Shown: piece by piece, positions 53,580 through 61,470 of the stretch | Layout: each line of letters starts with the position of its first letter | Position numbering within the stretch: position 1 is the stretch's first letter | From: Lentzea xinjiangensis | GTDB lineage: Bacteria > Actinomycetota > Actinomycetes > Mycobacteriales > Pseudonocardiaceae | Length of the DNA stretch: 64,000 bases | Direction of reading: 5' to 3' | Assembly (NCBI RefSeq): GCF_900110955.1 | Contig: NZ_FOFR01000001.1 | Location: forward strand, 1-64,000 | The notes under the pieces: generated by a model | The model's database searches: none | Told to the model about the DNA's origin: nothing | Seen by the model: only the letters and a program-made list of their open reading frames with translations | Made by a program: the position numbers and the translations under genes

Positions 53580-54743
53580 TTACTCAACAATTCGATGCGG
53601 CACGAACGCCGCGCCATCGTCGGTCACCAGACCGACCGTTTCCCGGATGCCGAGGCCGGCCGACGTGTCGCCGACGACCCAGGCGCCCAACGCGGGGCGG
53701 TAGCCGTCGAAGTCCGGAAGCGGATCGAACAGCTGGTAGACGAAGCCTTCTTTGCCGTACACACCGCCGGTCTGCGTCTCGTAGCCGGGGGCGACGATCT
53801 GGATGTTCGCCCCTTCCCGGCCGAGCAGCGGCTTGCGCACGTACTCGGTGAGCATGCCGGGGTCGTTGAGGTAGGCGGGGAGCAGGTTGGGGTGGCCGGG
53901 GTGCATCTCCCACAGGACCGCGAGCAGCGCCTTGTTGGAGAGCAGCATCTTCCACAGCGGCTCGACCCACAGCGTGCCCGGCAGCGACTCGACGGCGTGG
54001 CGGCCGAACTCCTCCTCGACCACCCACTCCCACGGGTAGAGCTTGAACACCGTGCCCATCGGGGCCTCTTCGAGGTCCACGAACCGGTTGAGCAGCGTGT
54101 CCCAGCCGATGTCCTCCATCGCGATGCCCACCGTGTTCAGGCCGGCCTCGGCGGCCGTCTCCTGCAGGCAGGCGATCGTGAGGTGGTCCTCGCCGGACGG
54201 GTCGGCGCTCGACCAGCTGAAGTGCAGCTCGCCGGACGGCAGCTTGGCGCCGATCTCGGCCCAGCGCTCGACCAGGCGCTCGTGCAGGGAGTTCCACTGG
54301 TCGTCGTCCGGGAAGACGTCGGTCTTCCAGTACCACTGGACGTAGGCGGCCTCCAGCAGCGACGTGGGCGTGTCCGCGTTGTACTCGAGCAGCTTGGCCG
54401 GACCGGAGCCGTCGTAGCGCAGGTCGAAGCGGCCGTAGACGTGCGGGTCGCGGCGGCGCCACGACTCGGCGATGTGGGGCCACACCCACTCGGGGATGCC
54501 GAAGTCGCGGTACCGCTCGGTGAGCACGACGTTGTCCACCGCGTCGAGGCACATGGAGTGGAGCAGCTCGACGTCGGCTTCGAGCGAGAGGATCTCGCTC
54601 ATCTCGAACACGTAGTGCACCGACTCGTCCCAGTACGGGCGGTCGGCGCCGTTCGCGTACTTCGCGGGCAGGCCGAAGACCAACCCCTGCTCCGAGACCG
54701 TGCGCTGCCAGTTCGGCCGCGGTTGCGAGGTGTCACGACGCAA
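53580..54743 (-). CDS. Glutathionylspermidine synthase-like ATP-grasp ligase
   Basis: The 387-residue protein matches the ATP-grasp half of glutathionylspermidine synthase (YgiC/YjfC type). It shows YWDESVHYVFEMSEILSLE, GRFDLRYDGSGPAKLLEYNADTPTS in the substrate site, WKMLLSNKALLAVLWEMHPG, VRKPLLGREGANIQI (ATP-binding Lys/Glu) and GAWVVGDTSAGLGIRE. It is predicted to form an amide bond between a carboxylate and an amine. There is no amidase domain. It sits 4 bp after the YgiB-like gene. The substrates are not known. Confidence 0.87.
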   Translation of the reverse strand: MRRDTSQPRPNWQRTVSEQGLVFGLPAKYANGADRPYWDESVHYVFEMSEILSLEADVELLHSMCLDAVDNVVLTERYRDFGIPEWVWPHIAESWRRRDPHVYGRFDLRYDGSGPAKLLEYNADTPTSLLEAAYVQWYWKTDVFPDDDQWNSLHERLVERWAEIGAKLPSGELHFSWSSADPSGEDHLTIACLQETAAEAGLNTVGIAMEDIGWDTLLNRFVDLEEAPMGTVFKLYPWEWVVEEEFGRHAVESLPGTLWVEPLWKMLLSNKALLAVLWEMHPGHPNLLPAYLNDPGMLTEYVRKPLLGREGANIQIVAPGYETQTGGVYGKEGFVYQLFDPLPDFDGYRPALGAWVVGDTSAGLGIRETVGLVTDDGAAFVPHRIVE

Positions 54744-54747
54744 CTGC

Positions 54748-55413
54748 TCAGCCCCCGCTGCTCTTCGAGCCGCTGCTGACGCCGAAGCCGCCGCGCTGGA
54801 TCGACGTGCCCGACTTGGTCGTGACGTTCGCGCCCTTGGGAACCGTGTAGCTGCCGCCGCTCACCCTCTGGCCGACCGCGCCCGAGCCGCCGTAGTTGTA
54901 GCGGTACGAGCTGCCACCGATGTAGATGAACCCGCCGCTCGAGTAGCCGCCGTGGCTGCGGTAGTACGACTCGTCGCAGTAGTCGTCGTCGACGATCACG
55001 TTGTTCGAGTCGGTGCACTGCGCCGTGACGTTCTTCGGGCTGGCGGCCGCGTACCAGATCGCGACCAGCGCGACCACACCCACGGTGACTCCACCGCCGA
55101 TGAGCAAGCGTTTGCGGGTCTTGCGGCGTTTCTCGAACGCGGCGGACTCGGCGGCGAACCGCTCCTGCTGGGCCTTCAACGCGGCCGCACGAGCGCGCTG
55201 CTCGGCCACCGACGGCTGACGCGCCTTCGTCACGCCGGCCTGCTGCTGGCGCACTTGGCCCTTGACGGGTTTCTGCTGCGCCGGCTGGTTCTGGCCGGGC
55301 TGCGGCTGCGCCGGCTGGTACGGCGGCGGCTGTTGCGGCTGACCCGGCTGTGCCGACGGTGACCCGGGCTCGGGCGTCGGCCGGCCAGGTCCTGGCAGGT
55401 TGTTGTCAGTCAT
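54748..55413 (-). CDS. YgiB/YjfM-like membrane-anchored protein
   Basis: The 221-residue protein has a Pro/Gln-rich cytosolic N terminus (1-60), a charged helical region (VAEQRARAAALKAQQERFAA), one membrane helix (LLIGGGVTVGVVALVAIWYA) and an outer Cys-containing domain with QCTDSNNVIVDDDYC, then Tyr/Ser/Gly-rich repeats. The CxD-x-DDDYC pattern and position before a GSP-synthase-like gene match the YgiB/YjfM type. The ATG at 55413 is chosen. It may present a substrate or scaffold for the ligase. Confidence 0.7.
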   Translation of the reverse strand: MTDNNLPGPGRPTPEPGSPSAQPGQPQQPPPYQPAQPQPGQNQPAQQKPVKGQVRQQQAGVTKARQPSVAEQRARAAALKAQQERFAAESAAFEKRRKTRKRLLIGGGVTVGVVALVAIWYAAASPKNVTAQCTDSNNVIVDDDYCDESYYRSHGGYSSGGFIYIGGSSYRYNYGGSGAVGQRVSGGSYTVPKGANVTTKSGTSIQRGGFGVSSGSKSSGG

Positions 55414-55536
55414 CACCACTCCCGCGGGCAAGGTACCTAGCGACACGGCGGAAACACGGCCGATTCAGTGACGAGTGTCCTAATAGCAACACTCGACCCA
55501 ACCCGGCGCACAGCCGCCTCACACGGCACGGGCATC

Positions 55537-56622
55537 ATGGATGAGATGTCTCCGAGCGCCGGTTGGTTGAGTCGATCAGGTCACATCCGCGACACGCGGC
55601 TTGTGATGGTCGGTGCTTTCGTGGGCGCGTTCATGCTCCTGATGGTGTCCGCGTTCACCTCCGTCTTCAGCAGCGGACCGATCGGGACCAAGCGCGAGCT
55701 GGTCAACGCGGCCTACCAGGCCGTCCAGGGCGAGTGCCTGAACTGGGAGAAGGCCGACCTCTCCGACGCGCAGAAGGTCGACTGCTCGGCGGCCCACAAG
55801 TTCGAGGTCACCGGCACGGCGGACATCACCGCCGCGTACCCGAGCCAGGCGCCGTTCCCGAACGCGGAGGCGTGGGCGAAGATCGCGCAGGAGCACTGCG
55901 CCCAGGCCGCCACCAGCTACATGTCCGGCAAGCTCGACCCGAAGGGCAAGTACGGCGTCAGCACGCTGAACCCGGACGAGAAGCGCTGGTCGGACGGCTA
56001 CCGCCAGCTCAGGTGCGGCCTGCAGGTCACCGCGCCCTCCGGCGCCGCCCTGCCGTCGTACGGCAGCGCGAAGACCCAGGACCAGTCGAACGTCTACGAC
56101 CCCGGTGTGTGCGTCGCGCTCGGCGCGAACAACACGGTCGGCGACCCCATCGACTGCGCCGAGCCGCACGCGTTCGAGATCGTCGGGGTCGTTCAGCACC
56201 CCGAAGGCCCGTTCCTGCCGCTCGAACAGCAGGACAAGGTCATGTCCGAGAAGTGCGCGGCGATCGCCGCCGAGTACACCGGCGGCGCCGACCTCAAGGC
56301 CAAGGGCCTGCTGGTCACCTGGGACACGCGCGCGGAGGAGAGCTGGGCCGTCGGCTCCCGCAAGGCCAACTGCAAGGTCGGCGCCGTTCCCCAGGGCAAC
56401 AACCTGGTGGCGTGGAAGGGCAGCGTCCGCAACCCCAACGGCGCCCCGCTGACCACCTCGAACCCGCCGCAGACCACCTCGGTCAAGCCGCAGGCGGAGC
56501 CGACCGGCGCCCCGCTGCACTCCGAGTCCGGCGCGCCCTCCGGCAGCAACCAGCCCTCCGACTCGGGCAAGCCCGACAAGCCCTCCTCCAGCGCGCCCAC
56601 CACGACGTCGGAGAGCGGATGA
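55537..56622 (+). CDS. Septum-formation-family membrane protein
   Basis: The roughly 361-residue protein has one membrane helix (LVMVGAFVGAFMLLMVSAF) near the N terminus and two similar outer domains, each with paired cysteines: GECLNWEKADLSDAQKVDCS with HKFEVTG, and GVCVALGANNTVGDPIDCAE with HAFEIVG. A Ser/Thr/Pro-rich tail follows. This is the Septum_form domain organisation, as in Rv3835 near serS in M. tuberculosis (recall). It overlaps the next gene by 4 bp. Confidence 0.82.
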   Translation: MDEMSPSAGWLSRSGHIRDTRLVMVGAFVGAFMLLMVSAFTSVFSSGPIGTKRELVNAAYQAVQGECLNWEKADLSDAQKVDCSAAHKFEVTGTADITAAYPSQAPFPNAEAWAKIAQEHCAQAATSYMSGKLDPKGKYGVSTLNPDEKRWSDGYRQLRCGLQVTAPSGAALPSYGSAKTQDQSNVYDPGVCVALGANNTVGDPIDCAEPHAFEIVGVVQHPEGPFLPLEQQDKVMSEKCAAIAAEYTGGADLKAKGLLVTWDTRAEESWAVGSRKANCKVGAVPQGNNLVAWKGSVRNPNGAPLTTSNPPQTTSVKPQAEPTGAPLHSESGAPSGSNQPSDSGKPDKPSSSAPTTTSESG

Positions 56623-56969
56623 CCGTCGAGATGACCAGGGCCCGCTTCGACGAACTGGTCGAGGAGGCGCTGGACCTGGTCCCGCCGGAGTTCGTGCAGG
56701 CGATGAACAACGTCGTGGTGCTCGTCGAGGACCGCAACCCCGACGAGCCGTCCCTGCTCGGGCTCTACCAGGGCATCGCGCTGACCGAGCGCAACACCGA
56801 CTACGGCGGGGCGCTGCCCGACCACATCTTCATCTACCGCGAGGCGATCCTCGACATCTGCGACAGCGAGGACGACGTCGTGGAGGAAGTGATCATCACC
56901 GTGGTGCACGAGATCGCGCACCACTTCGGGGTGGACGACGCGAGGCTGCACGAGCTGGGCTGGGGCTAG
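56619..56969 (+). CDS. Minimal zincin-type metallopeptidase family protein
   Basis: The 116-residue protein has VVHEIAHHFGVDDARLHELG: HExxH and a further His at +4 after the second histidine, with Asp/Glu downstream, as in the short 'metallopeptidase family' (PF06262-type) proteins. The N-terminal part has RFDELVEEALDLVPPEF. No signal peptide. It is translationally coupled to the septum-formation gene (ATGA overlap), so the pair probably works together. Confidence 0.88.
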   Translation: MTVEMTRARFDELVEEALDLVPPEFVQAMNNVVVLVEDRNPDEPSLLGLYQGIALTERNTDYGGALPDHIFIYREAILDICDSEDDVVEEVIITVVHEIAHHFGVDDARLHELGWG

Positions 56970-56981
56970 CCGGCGCGGGCC

Positions 56982-57575
56982 TCAGACCTCGACGCCCGCC
57001 CACGACCGGCACACCCAGCCGTCGCCCTCGGTCTCCAGGACCACGACGCCGGTGTTCGGCAGCAGGTTCTCGGCGAGCTCGACCGGCACGTTGGACGCGA
57101 GCGCCAGCGCGCCCATCCGGCCGGCGCCGCCGTGCGACACGACCATGACCGTGCCGTCCCGGCGGATCGACTCGATGGCGGCGAGGAACCGGTCCAGCAC
57201 CTGCTGCCCGGTCTCGCCTCCGCCCGGGAACGCCACGTCCAGCGCGCCCTCCGCCCACTGGACCACGGTGTCGAGGTAGGTCTGGTACGCCTCGGGGTCG
57301 TTGCGGCCCTCCAGCTCGCCCACCTGGATCTCGTGGACGCCCTCCAGGACCTGCACGGGCAGGCCGAAGCGCTCGGCGGTCGGGGCGGCGGTCTGCTGGG
57401 CGCGCAGGCCGATGCTCGCGTAGACGGCGGAGATCTCCTCGCCGGCCAGCGCGTCGGCCAGTTCGCGGGCCTGCTTGTGGCCGAGGTCGGTGAGCGGGGG
57501 ACCCGGCATGGCCGTGTCCAGCCTGCGTTCGATGTTCGACGCCGTCTCACCGTGCCTGACCAGCAGCAACCTCAC
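56982..57575 (-). CDS. Histidine phosphatase (phosphoglycerate mutase-like)
   Basis: The 197-residue phosphatase of branch 1 has LLLVRHGETASNIERRLDT (the catalytic RHG), the acidic residue region VHEIQVGELEGRND and second His in VMVVSHGGAGRMGAL. It probably removes phosphate from a small molecule. GTG at 57575 overlaps the pheA stop by 4 bp, so it is coupled to pheA. Rv3837c occupies the same place in M. tuberculosis (recall). Confidence 0.9.
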   Translation of the reverse strand: MRLLLVRHGETASNIERRLDTAMPGPPLTDLGHKQARELADALAGEEISAVYASIGLRAQQTAAPTAERFGLPVQVLEGVHEIQVGELEGRNDPEAYQTYLDTVVQWAEGALDVAFPGGGETGQQVLDRFLAAIESIRRDGTVMVVSHGGAGRMGALALASNVPVELAENLLPNTGVVVLETEGDGWVCRSWAGVEV

Positions 57576-58468
57576 CCGCGCTCGCCCTTTCTGACAGCAT
57601 CGACCCAAGCGGCTGCTGCGGCGAACTCGTCGTCGCGGGCCTCGGTGGGCTCGTGGTCGGCCATCGGGAAGGACCCGAGGAACCGGATCTCGTGCGAGTG
57701 TCGGTGCAGCGCGGCCAGCGCGTCACCGATCCTCGGTTCTGCGATGTGCCCCTCGACGTCGATGTAGAAGCGGTACGTGCCCAGTTTGCCCTTCGTGGGA
57801 CGCGATTCGAGGCCGGTGAGATTGATCCCACGCAGCGCGAGCTCGGTGAGCAGCTCGGACAGCACCCCCACGCGGTCCGGGGTGGTCACCACGACGCTGG
57901 TGCGGTCGGCCCCGGTCGGCTCGGGCAGCCGGCCCGGCCGGCGCAGCAGCAGGAACCGCGTGCGCGCGTCGGCGACGTCCAGCACGTCGGTCGCGTACTC
58001 GTCCAGCGCGTAGTGGTGCACGGCCACCGGTGCCGTGACGGCCGCGTCGAACTCGCCGCGCTCCACCGCGGCGGCGGCAGCGGCGGTCGACGAGGTGGCG
58101 ATTGAGGTGACGCCGGGCAGGGTCGCGGCGATCCAGTCCCGGACCTGGGCCAGCGCGTGCGGGTGCGACGCGATGGTCCTGATCTCCGCGGTGCCCGGCC
58201 GGACCAGGACGCTGAACCGGACGTCCAGCACCGTCTCGGCGACGGCGATGACGGGCTCGTCGCGGATCAGCACGTCGAGCGTCGCGGGCACGGCGCCCTC
58301 GACGGAGTTCTCGATGGGCACGCACGCGAAGTCGGTCTCGCCCGCGCGGACGGCGGCGACGGCGAGCGGGATGGTCTCGACGGGGACGAGCTCGCCCTCG
58401 AACCGCATCGCTGCCTGCTCGGTGAAGGTTCCCTGTGGGCCGAAGTACGCAATGCGAGGCACCCGCAC
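57572..58468 (-). CDS. pheA: Prephenate dehydratase
   Basis: The 298-residue enzyme converts prephenate to phenylpyruvate in phenylalanine synthesis. The catalytic PDT domain has IAYFGPQGTFTEQAAMRF, VPIENSVEGAVPATLDVL and ATSSTAAAAAAVERGEFDAAV. The C-terminal ACT domain with VLSELLTELALRGINLTGLES gives Phe feedback. It is followed by the coupled phosphatase gene. Start at GTG 58468 or GTG 58462. Confidence 0.94.
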   Translation of the reverse strand: MRVPRIAYFGPQGTFTEQAAMRFEGELVPVETIPLAVAAVRAGETDFACVPIENSVEGAVPATLDVLIRDEPVIAVAETVLDVRFSVLVRPGTAEIRTIASHPHALAQVRDWIAATLPGVTSIATSSTAAAAAAVERGEFDAAVTAPVAVHHYALDEYATDVLDVADARTRFLLLRRPGRLPEPTGADRTSVVVTTPDRVGVLSELLTELALRGINLTGLESRPTKGKLGTYRFYIDVEGHIAEPRIGDALAALHRHSHEIRFLGSFPMADHEPTEARDDEFAAAAAWVDAVRKGERG

Positions 58469-58560
58469 ACACTAGTGCGGCCGAGTGGGGCGCGGATCAC
58501 GCCAGGGTCGGCGCCGAACCTGGGTTCCGCAGGGGCCGTTCGAACTGGAATGCTTGGGCC

Positions 58561-59127
58561 GTGCCCGCTCTAGCGCCAGAACTCGTGTTGTGCGCGGTCG
58601 ACGAACCGATGGCGAACGCCTGGCTCGCCGTCGCGGCCGGCCGCACAGGGGTGCGGGTGCACCGCGGGTCCGTGCTGGACATCCGGGCGCAGGCCGTCGT
58701 CAGCCCAGCCAACTCGCAGGGCTGGATGCGCGGCGGCATCGACGCCGTCTACGCCACCGCATTCCCCCAGGTCGAGAACAACGTCCGCAGCGCGGTCCTG
58801 GCGCTGCACGGCGGTGAGCTCCCCGTGGGCGAGGCGCAGATCGTGCCGACCGGCGAGACCGAACCGGCGTGGCTCATCAGCGCGCCGACCATGCGGCTGC
58901 CCGGTGAACGGCTGCCGGTCGACACCGTCCACCCCTACCTCGCGGCGCGGGCGGTCCTGCGGCTGTGGCTCGACGGGCGCCTGGAGGACGGCACGCCGGT
59001 GCGCGACGCCGTCCGCACCATCGCGATGCCGGGGCTCGGCACCGGGGTGGGCGGCGTCGCGCCGTCCACGTGCGCGCACCAGGTCGCCGCGGCCTGGGAC
59101 GAGTCGTTCAACTCGCTGCGCGTCTGA
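58561..59127 (+). CDS. Macro-domain protein
   Basis: The 188-residue single-domain protein shows the macro-domain signature: VRVHRGSVLDIRAQAVVSPANSQGWMRGGIDAVY (Asn-rich loop after the first strands) and MPGLGTGVGGV near the C terminus, which binds the phosphates of ADP-ribose. It could remove ADP-ribose from proteins or nucleic acids or bind its derivatives. No DarT-like toxin or ADP-ribosyltransferase is next to it. The start is GTG. Confidence 0.85.
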   Translation: MPALAPELVLCAVDEPMANAWLAVAAGRTGVRVHRGSVLDIRAQAVVSPANSQGWMRGGIDAVYATAFPQVENNVRSAVLALHGGELPVGEAQIVPTGETEPAWLISAPTMRLPGERLPVDTVHPYLAARAVLRLWLDGRLEDGTPVRDAVRTIAMPGLGTGVGGVAPSTCAHQVAAAWDESFNSLRV

Positions 59128-59166
59128 CTCCGCCCACTCCTCGCGCCCACCCCTCGCGCCCACCCC

Positions 59167-59210
59167 TTGTGCACAACCCTGTGGACAGAGCTGTGGACAG
59201 CTGTGGACTA
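59167..59210. promoter_or_regulatory. Cluster of DnaA-box-like 9-mers
   Basis: TTGTGCACAA (59167-59176), TGTGGACAG (59180-59188), TGTGGACAG (59192-59200) and TGTGGACTA (59202-59210) lie within 44 bp, in tail-to-tail intergenic DNA. TGTGGACAG is the reverse complement of CTGTCCACA, one base from the high-GC actinomycete DnaA box TTGTCCACA. No dnaA, dnaN or oriC-type genes are near, so it may be a DnaA titration or regulatory site, or chance. Confidence 0.4.
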
Positions 59211-59702
59211 CTGCCGCGGCGCGACCCATCGTTCCAGGTCGACCTCGTCGGTGATGGGGATGCCGAACTCCCCCACCGCCGGGATCTCCGGTTTGAGCTT
59301 GCGCGCCTCCCGCACGGCGTCGGGCCTCAGCGCCGTCAGCTTGAAGCCGCGGCGCTGGTAGAAGCGCAACGCGTCGAGGTTGTCGTTCGTGGTCGTGAGG
59401 CGCACCCGCGAGCAGCCGAGCGTGCGCGCCTGGCGGACCGCGGCGTCGACCAGCGCGGTACCGACGCCGCGGCCCCGTCGCAGCGCGTCGATCGTCACGA
59501 TCTCGAGCTGGTGGTTCGCCACCGCGTAGGTCAGCATGCCGAGCACGTGGCCCTGTCTCTCCACCAGGAATCCCGGCAGACTCGCGGGGAAGAACACCTC
59601 GCCGTGCGCGACGGCGGTGTGCGCGCCCCATAGCTCGAGAACCAATCGGGCGACAACTATGCGATCCGCTTCCTCGATCGGCCTCACCGAGCCTTCTGCC
59701 AT
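59208..59702 (-). CDS. GNAT-family N-acetyltransferase
   Basis: The 164-residue acetyltransferase has HQLEIVTIDALRRGRGVGTALVDAAV (acetyl-CoA P-loop RRGRGVGTA), VRLTTTNDNLDALRFYQRRGFK and a C-terminal extension of about 35 residues. The target is not known. It is convergent with the macro-domain gene and divergent from the response regulator gene. Confidence 0.87.
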   Translation of the reverse strand: MAEGSVRPIEEADRIVVARLVLELWGAHTAVAHGEVFFPASLPGFLVERQGHVLGMLTYAVANHQLEIVTIDALRRGRGVGTALVDAAVRQARTLGCSRVRLTTTNDNLDALRFYQRRGFKLTALRPDAVREARKLKPEIPAVGEFGIPITDEVDLERWVAPRQ

Positions 59703-59763
59703 GACAAGAACTGTCTCAATCCGAGTGACGCTCAGGAACAGCCATTCGACGTACGGTGGATTC

Positions 59764-60358
59764 GTGCCAGTGCGCGTTTTGTTGGTTGACGATCACGAAG
59801 TGGTGCGCAGAGGACTGCGCGAGATGCTCGACGACGAGGAGGACATCTCGGTCATCGCCGAGGCGGGTTCCGTCGACGAGGCGGTGACCCGTGCCAGGGC
59901 GACGGGGCCCGATGTGGCCGTCGTGGACGTTCAGCTGCCCGACGGCAGCGGTGTCGACCTGTGCCGGTCGTTGCGCGATCTGGGCATCCGCTGCCTCGTG
60001 CTGACGGCGTTCGACGACGAGGAGGCGCTCGTCGGGGCCATCATGGCCGGTGCGTCGGGCTATCTGCTCAAGCAGGTTCGCGGTCAGGACGTCGTGACGG
60101 CCGTGCGCGAGGTCGCGGCAGGACGGTCCCTTCTGGACCCCGCGACCACAAGCCGGGTACTCGAACGGATGCGCAATCCGGCCCCGGTTGGCCTCACCGA
60201 TCAGGAACAGCGCGTGTTGGAGCTCATCGGTGAGGGCCTCACGAACCGCCAAATCGGTGAACGGTTGTTCCTCGCGGAGAAGACCGTGAAGAACTACGTC
60301 ACGTCGGTGCTCTCCAAACTCGGCATGGAACGGCGGACGCAAGCCGCCGCCTGGGTGG

Positions 60359-60381
<23 letters not shown>
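59764..60381 (+). CDS. NarL/LuxR-family response regulator (DevR/DosR-like)
   Basis: The 205-residue protein has a receiver domain with VRVLLVDDHEVVRRGLREML, phosphorylation Asp in VAVVDVQLPDGSG, switch Thr in LVLTAFDDEE and Lys in GYLLKQVRG. The C-terminal LuxR HTH (about 138-200) reads LTDQEQRVLELIGEGLTNRQ and EKTVKNYVTSVLSKLGM. It resembles DosR. Its 3' end overlaps the histidine kinase gene by 23 bp, tail to tail. It starts at GTG 59764 or GTG 59770. Confidence 0.9.
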
Positions 60382-61465
<1,084 letters not shown>

Positions 61466-61470
61466 GGTCC

